Assembly (NCBI GenBank): GCA_018398765.1
Contig: JAHBMJ010002501.1
Span: forward strand, 1-18,483
Length of the DNA: 18,483 bases
Source of the DNA: Chromera velia
Lineage: Eukaryota > Sar > Chromeraceae
Reading direction: 5' to 3'
The notes under the pieces were generated by a model. That model saw nothing but the letters and a program-made list of their open reading frames with translations, did no database searches and had not been told where the DNA came from. A program made the position numbers and the translations under genes. Shown one piece after another: positions 1 through 10,409 of the stretch. The first letter of the stretch is position 1, and each line of letters starts with the position of its first letter.

Positions 1-33
1 GTTGCTTATCGGGGCAGCGCGGCTGAAGGCATG

Positions 34-87
34 ACGGAGAGCATGCATGTATTGATCCATACGGAGAGCATGCATGTATTGATCCAT
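34..87. repeat. 27-bp perfect tandem duplication
   Basis: Two identical 27-base units (34-60 and 61-87), each containing GCATGCATG and ATTGATCCAT. No coding potential is seen. Confidence 0.95.
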
Positions 88-1302
88 GTTGTGAAGTTGA
101 TTCGCGCAATACTTCGAGAGATTTGATAAAGCAACTCTCAATAGATGAGAGCAGAAGCCGGACAGAAGTCGTGCAGTATTATTCCTGTATAGAGAACCAT
201 AAGATTAACTGGACTGTCCTTGACTGGACTCTCTAGTTCATTACAGTAAATCTTTTGTAACATGACAAAACCTACAGAGAAAACAAACCATTTCAGCGAC
301 CATTATTTACTGTATTCATTCAGGCTTCTCGTGTTTAACACGTTCCTTCACACTACTTCACACGATAAAAATATATTTAAATATTAAAGGATTTCTGCTC
401 GAGCGCTCGATAATTTGTGAGATACTAAGCGTCGGCTAAAGAAAAAAAAAAAAAAGATCTCCCAAAACCTTTTACTTTTTTTTTTTTTTAGATAAACAAC
501 TGTTGTTTGGGTGTTGCACAAGTGTTGTTCATGTGTTACACAACTGTTGCTTAGTATTGTTCAAGGTCAAAAAGTAAAAAAGAAAAAAAAAAAATCTCCC
601 TAGATCGCTTATTTTTTTTCTTTATCAATCTCTTTATCCGACGCCGAGGTAAGATGAGAAAATGCCAATAAATGCCAAAAAAAATCCTAAAATATTTTTT
701 TTTCGCTCACGGGGGCTCGGTACCGGATCTTGGTATTTAACCTTTGTCGGGATTTAAGAATTTAAACTTTGGGCCCCTGAGACCTAGCTCGAGGCTCGAT
801 CAAGAATTGGTAACTTCTCACTCTGAGTTAATTGAACTCTTGTATGTATAAAGTTGATTACTATTAATTTTAAAAAATATATTTTAAATAAATACACAGT
901 ATTTTTTAGGTCCCAAATAGTCCCAAATGTATGTAAAATCTACATAGGTCCTTCTAGGCTCCTATGCATATCGAATGATTAAACGCTGTTATATAAACAA
1001 AACTGCCTCGTTCGTTGCTGCCAAACGTTAGAAGCCTCGGAATAGGCCGATGGCGATGGCGTATGATCTAGCGTATGATGATGAAGCAGTGATGATGAGT
1101 CTTTGTAAGTATAAACCACGGCTAGACGCGTGCAAGCCGTCCAGGTTTGGATAGACATGATTTCTGAACAAGCCTCTCAATAAAGTTGAACAAACTGGCG
1201 GCGCAAAGCAGCAGCGGCCAAAGAAATGGAAGAAAGGCAAATTCTTTTTACAATAGACCACTGTGTTGTCATATGTGATTGCTGCGCGTTGTGCACCTAA
1301 AG
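88..1302. other. AT-rich non-coding stretch
   Basis: No convincing gene. There are A- and T-tracts at 438-492 and 568-622 in roughly inverted order around a TGTTG-rich core (ACAACTGTTG at 497 and 540). The region resembles degenerate repetitive DNA. Confidence 0.5.
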
Positions 1303-1499
1303 ATGGTAATATCAACGCTGGAATGTGCAACAGTGCCGCAGCAGCAGCACCGCAAAGGCCCACAGCCGATCGATCGATCCTCCATGGACAGCAACGGAGC
1401 CTCAGAGCCTGCTGCAACGATCGAGCAAAGCCCCAACCAACCAAGCCTCCTTCCAGAGGCAGGCAGACTGCACAAAGGGGCTTCACTCTGGCGAAGACG
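1303..1499 (+). CDS. Possible first coding exon of an unknown plus-strand gene
   Basis: Open from ATG at 1303, with a second in-frame ATG at 1384 (MDSNGASEPAATIEQSPNQP), to a strong donor, CG followed by GTGAGT at 1500. Composition looks protein-like and hydrophilic. A possible continuation after the CCCCAG acceptor near 1776 reads RGSKLRRDEDPVKRPAPPSP, then a stop. I recognise no family. The gene would be tail-to-tail with the FBF1-like gene. Confidence 0.3.
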
Positions 1500-2294
1500 G
1501 TGAGTAATCGGGCCGAGCTTCCAGAAGCATCTATCTTCTTTCACAATACCACGGGGGGGGGACAAAAGGTCAGGGAGGGTGGGAGGGACTGGTCGCAGGA
1601 AGGAACCCGTAGTGGAAGGAAGCCCTCACACGGGGGGGCTCTGCGAGTCAGTGCTACATCCATCCACTTAATTTGTGTGCACACAAACGATTGAACAAAC
1701 TGTTGTGCACAATTGGCTTTCTGATGATCAGATCATCAGAGTTCCCCCCCTCCTTGGGCCCCCCCGCCCGTCCCCAGAGGCTCCAAGCTGCGAAGGGACG
1801 AGGACCCGGTCAAAAGGCCCGCTCCCCCTTCTCCAGCTCCCCTACCGCCCCCGTGAACCCTCAAGTGGTCCCCCCCCCCCGGGCCCGAAAAAGAGAAGGA
1901 GGCGGCGGTGGCAGATGGGGGGGGACCTGCACCTCCGCCGACGCCTGTTGCCCTCCCGTTAGGAGGTGTGTGCCCCCTCACCAGGCCTGGGTCCCTGCAT
2001 CTCCCTCCCTCCCTCCCTCACAGAAATTTACAAGTAAGGAACAAAACAACCAACTAAGCAACTAACCAACGAAACAAAGAAACAAAAAGACGGCTCACAT
2101 GCAGGTCTTTGTTGAGATCTACCAAATGACGGAGGACATTCAGCAGGCACGCAGGGGCATGCAGTAGGAGGGAGGGAGGGCTTTCTTTCCTTCGTTGGTG
2201 CGGAAGAACAAGAGAGGTATCACACATCCAGATTCGAGACTAGAGCAGAAGAACGGACGCACGAAGCGAAAGGAAGCGGAGGGAAAAAGGAAGT
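1500..2294. other. GC-rich, homopolymer-rich interval
   Basis: Contains long G and C runs (for example around 1553-1560 and 1869-1880) and short CTCC repeats. It should include the 3' end of the FBF1-like transcript. No other gene is supported. Confidence 0.4.
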
Positions 2295-2474
2295 CTAAGA
2301 GGGACCGACTGACAGCGAGAAAGCGAGGCCGTCTGAAACCGGAGTCTCCCCTATCCGCCCACTCCCCCTCCCCGCTCCTGCAGAAGCTGCGGAGACCAAG
2401 GGCATCAGGTTTTCGTTCTCCACAGCCGCGGCGTGCATTTTGGAGAGGAACCTCTGCACCTCGCTTTTCAGATG
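2295..2474 (-). CDS. FBF1: FBF1-like exon 21, C-terminus and stop
   Basis: It encodes HLKSEVQRFLSKMHAAAVEN, a helix, then a Ser/Gly-rich end; TAG is at 2297-2295. The acceptor TGTGCAG follows a GT-rich tract and the phase matches exon 20. Animal FBF1 also ends in a short helical block after a variable linker. No clear polyadenylation signal was seen downstream. Confidence 0.62.
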   Translation of the reverse strand, partial: HLKSEVQRFLSKMHAAAVENENLMPLVSAASAGAGRGSGRIGETPVSDGLAFSLSVGPS

Positions 2475-3554
2475 CTGCACACATACACGCACACACGCAC
2501 GTGTGGCAACACGCACGACTCCCTCTCTGGCGCACATGCACAAACAGATGCAAACGTACAGGAGCACCCAGAACCGTAGACAGAGATACACGGAAAGAGA
2601 CGACTGACAAAGAAAAGCATGCGTGAAAGAAAACCATTCAAACAGAAGTCATTCCTTCGAAAGGAATGAAAGAAAAGATCCCTTCCCTGAACTACCAAAT
2701 CGACGTTTCCTCCTCTATCCCCTTGACGCTCGAGAAGGGCCTGGTCTTTCTCCCCAGACTTTCACGAGACCCAATCCGGAGACGAGTGAATGAAATACAC
2801 GACCAATAGCTCTATGTCCACTCTCTTTCTCTCTCTCTCTCATACACGCACACCCACACCCACCCACCCACACACACACACAGAGGCACGCACACACCTG
2901 AGCACCTCGAGTCGCCTTTGCAGTCAACAGCTCCAGCTCGTCCCGACCGGAAACTCCCCGTGCCCCTCCCACGGCAACAACGTCGCGGCCCTTCTCTCCC
3001 CCTCCCCCCCGCCCTGTCCCTGCTGCTGTCTCGTCACCATCCAGGGCAGCAAGAGCAGCCACACTCTTCCGCTCGCGGCTTGTTGCTGCCGCCGCCCCGG
3101 CGCGCATGGCGAGCGCAACGGAGGAGACAGAGGCGGCCGGGCCATCGACCCCGGACGCTCTCGCCCCCCCCTCCCCGCCCCCCGGCTGTATCGACCGCAA
3201 CACCGCCCTTCGCCCTCCCGCACCTCCAAGGGCTGCCTCCAGGTGGTCAGCTGCTGTGAGGGACTGCCGGACCCCCCCTCCTGCAGAGAGGGCGCGCAGG
3301 GCAGCGGATCTCTCCGTGAGGCTCCCTCCCATTCCGCCCTGGAGTCCCTGTAAGCCTCCGGGAGAGGAGGCCGCAAAGGAGAGGGACAGAGCTTGGGCGT
3401 TCGCGTTTGCAAAGTCAACCCACCTGCAGAGAGAGAGAGAGAGAGAAACAGGCAGGTAGGTCAAACATACGATTGGCATAAGAAGATTTGTGGAGCAATC
3501 CTCTATTTCGTCTCTAACACACAGACACATGCAAACAGACACTTACTCTTCCAC

Positions 3555-3592
<38 letters not shown>

Positions 3593-4676
3593 GAAGACAC
3601 AGAGGGGTAGTGGGAATCACATGGAGAGATAATGCTGCCGTGATCGAAACGGTCGCTCGACGGACACACGAAATCGTTTTTTTGTCCTCTTTCAGTCTCT
3701 CTCCGTGTATGACTCACCTCTGATGTTGGGCTGCGTGGTCTGTTTTGTAGAAGGCGACCCTTTGTCTTTCCAGGTCTGCGCGTGACTCCTTCATCTGTGC
3801 CGCCTCTTCCCTCATCAGGTGTTTGTCCTGCATGGACATATGCATGCAGTCACACAGGACAGACAAAAGTGCAGTCAGTGCCTGTTTTCTTTGATCTCCT
3901 TTCTCTATTTGCGCCACTCGTTCGTTCCTCAAATGTTTTTCCTGCAGCCGCCACAGCTTGAAGAAGCAACAGACCCATGCAGGGCACAATTGCGAATTTG
4001 CAGATGGAGCAAACCGGACGAATACCGAACACACGCACCACCACTATTTCAGCCCAGTAGAAAAGAACACAGAGAGAGGAAGAAAACAAGACGCTGACGC
4101 ACGCACGCACGCACGCACCCTTTCGGCCTTTTTCTCCAGGGTCTGCAGTTCCACGGCCTTAGCGTGCAGCTCCTGCCACTGCTTTTGCAGCTCGTCACTC
4201 TTCCTGAAGGCACGAAGTGCGACCTCACGCGCGGCCTCATGTTCCTCTGCGGCCTGTGCGCGCAGTTTGGAGGCCTCAGACTTGTCTTCCAGTGCGACCT
4301 GCGCTCTCTCGAGAGGCAAGGGAGGGAGAAGCAGTAGGCGAAAATGAGTTGAGGACACAATCGGGAGGGCTCAATTGTTGTTTTCTAGAGCGAGTAAGGA
4401 AGCGTATGGGGATTTGGGGCAGAAAGAAAAGAGAAGAGACAGCTAGAGACCCCCAAAAAAGAGGACAGAAAGAACCCTGGATGCCCCCATGAGAGAGAGC
4501 AAAATTGTGACCTCTGTCTTCAGTCCCTCCCGGGTCTTTTTTGGCGCGTCAGACTCAGGGACAAACATACAACACAAAGAAAAAAAAAAGAAAAGAAAAA
4601 AAAAAAAAAGCAAAGAAAGAAAGAAAGAGACAAACAAACAAACAAACAAAGAAAGAAAGAAAGAAAGAAAGAGGGA

Positions 4677-4716
<40 letters not shown>

Positions 4717-4889
4717 GCAGGAAAAAGAGGAAGAAAGAGAGACGCCGAGAAAAAGAGAGTGAGAAAGCCAGAGCAAGAGGGAGATTGGAAGAACAAGAGA
4801 CCTGTCTCGCATCTGCGACCAGTCTCCGTTTTTCCTCCAAGACCTCCGCCTCTCTCATCAGACCGCGGCTGCACACACACACACACACG

Positions 4890-4924
<35 letters not shown>

Positions 4925-7900
4925 AGACTCCTGTTCAGCAGCTCATTCAAGAATTACATCAGCAAATCACTCAAAACTCAGGCATGTTCTCTAAAGAGAC
5001 AGATGTAGCCCGCAACACAAGAAAGTTTATCAGTAAACATTCAGATGGTCGAATTAAAGGATTCAGATGAGAGGGAAGCCGAGCACTTGAGCTGGAGGAC
5101 AAAACTGCAATCAGAGAGCTACGGAGAGAAAAGGTCGAGATATTCCGGCAGGTCTCATTCAGCACCCACCTCTTCAAGCTGACTTCAATTTGTTTCTTCC
5201 TGATTGCCTCCGCACACAAACAAACAAACAAACAAACAAAGAAAGAAAGAAACAAACAAAGAAAGAAACAAACAAAGAAAGAAACAGCCCTTCACCCCTT
5301 TCTCGATCATCATCTGACCCACCGCTCGTGCTCCACCAGCGTCTCCGTCTCTTTCGCTCTCTGTTGAGCCTTGATGATACTGTTGTCCGCAGCGTGCCGC
5401 AGCTGACGGAGACGCTCCTCTGTGGAACGCAGGCTTCCCTCCTTCGCAGCCAGACGTCCCTCTCTCTGCATGCAACGAACGAAAAACAGTCAGTCATCTG
5501 TAGACGTCTGTCTGGACGTCCACAGGGGGACGGAGGGTGCCAGTCAGAGGGCTTTGACAAATAGGCAAATTGCTGCTTGCTTTCTCTGATGTAAGTTTTT
5601 CCTTTCCATGTTGGTTGAAGAGAGAGACTGACTCTCTGTCATTTGCTCTGTCTGCCCCTCTATCCATCTGTCCGTGTCTCCGGCTCTCTCTCTTTTTGTC
5701 CCTGTCTCTCTCAGAGGTTGCTTTCCATACATGCCCAGCAGCCAGGCATGACAGCTTTTTTCTCTTTTGCAGAAAGAAAGGACTAGAAGGCAAGCGAAGG
5801 CTCACGCACTCTCTGACTCACGTCCTGCAGCGCCAACTCGCAGTCCTGCAGCTTCTTCTCGTGCTCTCTGCGCTCTTCCAACGCCCCCCTCCTCTCTGCC
5901 TCGACCACCTCCCTGCTCCTGTGCTCTGCACTCCGCGTCTGACTCTGCAGCTCTGCCAGCCGCCTGTGCTCTTCCTGAAGTCTCTCCGTCTCTGCAGCCC
6001 TTTGAGCAGCGACCTCTGCAATGTTCTGGTTGGCCTGTGCGATGAGGCTCTTGAAGTGCGCCTGCTGGGCCGCAACGTCACGCTGCTGTGACCTGAGGGT
6101 CGCCTCCAACTCTCTCAGGTGGCGCTCCCGGTCGGACAACTGAGGAGAGGGACCAGGCGAGGAGGAAGAGAAATGAAGGGGAGAAACGATTACAGAGAGA
6201 CTCATTGAGAGAAGACTTGAAGGGGCGCGCACGATGCCTTCACCATCTTTTCCGTTTCACTCCATTCCCGTACGAGCATTTGCCCTCGGGCTCTTCCCGC
6301 GTCAGTTTTTTTGTCTCTCTTGCTCTCTCTTTTCAGCGACACCCTTTCTTTCGTTCGTTTCTGTATCTCTTCTTGTTGCCTTTGCATCTGCTGTCTTTGT
6401 CGTGCTCTGAAAGACGACAACGGATCGAAGAAACCATTTTACAACCAGCCAAAGAGAAACAGGAATTCCCTTGGTTTTTCAAAATATGCAGACTGCCCAG
6501 GTCCTTCCGTCTACTACTTCCCTTCTCTCTCTCCGTGTGGGAGCGAGTCAATCTAAGAAACAAGAAAGGATGTGCTGACTTCTGATATTTTTTCTGTATG
6601 AGCGAGGTCGTCCCCTTCCCTTCTGTGCACTGTCCAGTTCTCCAACTGCTCAGCGGAACGGGACACCTTCTCGGAGAGGCGGGAGAGGTCCATGTGCTGC
6701 TCCATCTGCCTCTTGATCACACGCAGCTGTGCAGACAGGGAAGGAAGGACACGGGAGGGAAAGACAGAAGGGAAAAGGCGCAAATTTCAAACTCCTGCTT
6801 TCCCAAAGAAAAACGTCGACGGCCACCTTCCCCACTCATTGCTCGCCCTATTTGACTCCCTCGCTGACTCTTCCACGGTCGCACCCTCGACGGGAAATCA
6901 TTTTCTCTGCACAATCAATCTAATCGCTTTCTTGACAGGCGCGAAGGAAGAAGAAAGGCAACATGCGCACAAACAATCGGTTTCTCTCTTTCACGCCGTC
7001 AAGCTGGTTGCTTACTTGTTCATCGTAGGCCTTCTGTTTGCCCTCGAGCTCTCTTTGCTGTGCCCTTTTCATCTCTTCCATCTCTCTCTTGTGTGCATCT
7101 CTGAGATCATCTATCTCTCTCTGCCTCCTCTTCCGCTCTTCCTCCTTCACCATGTCTCTGTCGGCCTCAAGTCCCAAATGGACTGACGCACGGGCATCCA
7201 TCCACTGCCTCAGCTCTTCTGCGTGTTGAGTCCGTAGTCTGCATGAATGCAAGAAGGAAGAAATCGATGTCACAGAAACATTGCATTGAACGAACACGTC
7301 TTTGCCCCCTCCGAGTCTCAACAAAAGAGGGAAGCAAGACACTAATCCACTTGCGACGCTGAATGACGGGAAAAGGAAACGCGCTCACAGTGAAATAAGA
7401 CGAAACGCAATGGCCGTAAGGAAACTCAAAAAACATCGGCAGACACAAAAATGTCACACCTACACTTGCCCCCCGCCCCCTCAAAAAGACCACCGCACTG
7501 ACCTGGCAATTTCTTCGTGCATCCTTCTGTTCTCTGCTTCGAGTCTGTCCTTCTCCCCTTCCCTCTGCAACCTATCGGCAGCCATCCTTCTCCTTGCTTG
7601 CTGCTCGACCATCTCTACCTCGGCAGACAGCGTTCGCTGAAGTCGCAGAGCCTCAGCAGACAGACGGTCTACCTCACCCCTGCACCACACAAACAAAACA
7701 AAAAGAACAAAGAGGGACTGATAGGATTCACTGCTCCGCCTCGACAGCAGCCTCTCTCAGCTCACACAAAAGGAACAGATGGAAGTTAGCGGAACGGGTC
7801 ACTAAATGCTAGAGGCGGGCAGGGGACATCGATGTCTACGTGGAGGAGGGAGGGTAAAATTAATTCATCAGCGCCCTGGATCTGTCCTCCACATTCAGTC

Positions 7901-10376
7901 GGGCAGAGTCTACGGTGGATCCGTCACTGGAACATGCAGAGGCAAAGCAAAGGCAGACAGACAAATGAAAAGAGAGTCGGAAGGGGACACAGAAAACATC
8001 CCTCCCTTTCGCCTTTCCACGCACCGAAGTTGGCGATTCTGTTTTTGCAGAAGCGCAACAGCTTCCGCATCAGAGTACCCAGTCAGAGAGAGAGGCTGCA
8101 GGTCTGCACTCGACACTGCGGGCCCCATTGAGAGGTCCAGACGACTCCTCGCACCTCCCAGGCCGTCGCCTCCAGACTCACCACCAAACGCTGAGGGGGG
8201 CTGTTTGTTGTGCTGCTGCTGTTGCATCTCCCCTCTGAGGAAGGCAGTGAGGGGCCCCGGCAATTTGTCTTTGGAGGCCCCGGCAGGCGACAGAGAAGAC
8301 TCCGCTGCCTTCATCCGATCCCGGGAGGCAGACCGATTCAACGCAGCATCCAGACCCCCAAGCAGGGGCGTTGCCGCGCCCTGCTGCTGCTGCTGTTGAC
8401 GGAACCACTCCTCGCCACTCGAAGCGCCCCCTCCTGCTGAGGAGACGAGGAGGGGACCGGCGCTCCCTGCACGCTGCTGCTGGGGCAGGGGGGGCGCGCC
8501 TGTACGCTGCGTATCCCCTCTGGAATCCGTCTCTGACTGCAGGGCAGCAGCGTGGGATCCTGCGGGGGGCGCAAGCATTCCCCTCGAGGGGGGGGCAGAG
8601 GAGGCCAGACGGTCGGGGGCCTGATGGGCGTCCCCGCCTCGGGCGGTGGAGACGCGGCCGCTTCCAGACTCGGGGGGTTGAGAGGCCTGTCCTGCTGCAG
8701 CCTTTTCTGCACGCACGGGCACTCATGTATAGAGGACAGAAAACAGATGAGAGAGAGAGAGAGAGAGAGAGAGTGAGAAGGCTTGAGAGAAGGGAGAGAT
8801 GACTCCAGATTTTGATGTCGTTCCCACCCTTCCTCATTCCCCTCATGTTACGAAAAGTAAAAACAAGAACGAGAGAGAAGAAAGGCATCCTTGAGTCCGA
8901 TAAATTGGCTGACTGACCGAAAGCGTTCGAAAGACTTCCGCGCCTCTCGCCTGTCCCTCCAGGAGCCTGCATGCATGCATGCAGACACGCGAATATTCGT
9001 GTGTGTGCACACACATCTTTCCTTTTCTTCTTCTTTGCTTTGCAAAGGTTCCTTGCGGAGCCGAAAGACGAGGGCTGTCGGGAAACCGGAACGTTCTCTC
9101 TCGAAGGAACAAAAAGAAAGTCGTTTGACAGCCACGGCAACACGTAGGCGGGAAAAGAAACAGGCAACAAAAGTGAAGAAGACGAAGAGAAGGACTGTCT
9201 GAGACAAGAGGCACATGACATCTCAACTTGACTTCTGTTACTGCTCATGCAATCGACACGTTCCTTCCCCTTCCCCACCGACCGACCGACCCTGCGTCGT
9301 CTGCCCCCGGAAAGAACCGATTGCAGATACCCTCCTGCTTCTTCTGCATCTGGAAAGGATAGAGAGACCAGCAAACATAACGGTTACAACAAAAAATAGA
9401 AGGCAGGCAATAAGCAAAATAGACCCACAAGCACATGCAAAGGCCAGAGCCACATTCGTACAAAGAAGTAATCGAAGACGAAGATCATGAGGAAACCGAA
9501 GGGAGGACCAACAGAAAGGCCGCAAGGTAGGTGTACAGAAATGAAGACAGGCCGTTACAGCAAAAAAGGTCAAGGCACAGAATCCGTCAACCCCAACCCT
9601 CTTCTTCTCCTTCTTCTTCTCAATTTCCCTCCGAAGGTCTCCCTTTCCCACTTCCTCTCCTTCATCCCTCCCAACTCCCTTCCAGACAGACCTTCCTCTC
9701 CGGTTTCGTTCTGTCCCTTGCTCTGCTGTTGCTGCTCCTGTTGTCTCTTCGTTGTTGTTCCCGAGGTCAGCCCCAGAGCCTTCAGCAGTGCGTCGTCCTG
9801 AGGCCCCGCTTCCCCCTCTGCATCGCCGCCCTCACCTCCCCCACCCGTGCCGAAGAGAGGAGACGGAGACGACGAAACTCCGAAAAGACCGGAACCCCCC
9901 CCTCCCACCCCACCGCTCGGCGCTTCTGCACAGACCGACCGCGCGATAGGGGAAGCAAGGAAGGTTGGAGAAAATGGAGCGAGGAAGATTTATTCTGTCT
10001 GTCTGGCTGCTTCATCTCCTCTCCATATAGACAGACAGAAAGACTCCTGTTCGAAACTGAGGGAAAAGCAAGTCCTTCCATCCTTCACTCATTCATTGAT
10101 TCTCTCTCACCGGACAAGCTCACAGACCAAAGGAAATTACGGAGCTAGGAAGGAGCGAGGCGAAAAGGCAAGACGGAAGCGGAGGTGAAAGAAATTCAGA
10201 GGCAGGGGTCACGGGATTCCAGGAGGGAAAGGGGGACACAAGAAAGGAAGGAAGGAAAGCGCGTGCACGGCACAGAGTTCGAGGATTCGAGATGGGAGGA
10301 AGATGAAGGGAAACCGAACCCCCCTGCACAATGACTTTCTTCCACCACTCACTGACAGACAGACAGACAGACAGGC

Positions 10377-10409
<33 letters not shown>

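Noticed and set aside
1028-1486. 152-residue minus-strand open frame
   Set aside because: Cys/Leu-rich random-looking composition, opposite a more protein-like plus-strand frame; no domain or splice context.
4939-5066. Plus-strand stretch reading QQLIQELHQQITQNSGMFSK
   Set aside because: Protein-like by eye, but it sits inside the intron between exons 15 and 16, follows a CA repeat and has no acceptor or donor that I could pair.
4489-5070. Long plus- and minus-strand open frames across the compound microsatellites
   Set aside because: The frames are open because simple repeats lack stops; the amino-acid runs are repeat translations, and real exons lie on the minus strand here.
9331-9349. 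A 19-base minus-strand exon (MQKKQE) with AG and GTATCT borders
   Set aside because: Its length would break the otherwise perfect phase match between exons 7 and 8.
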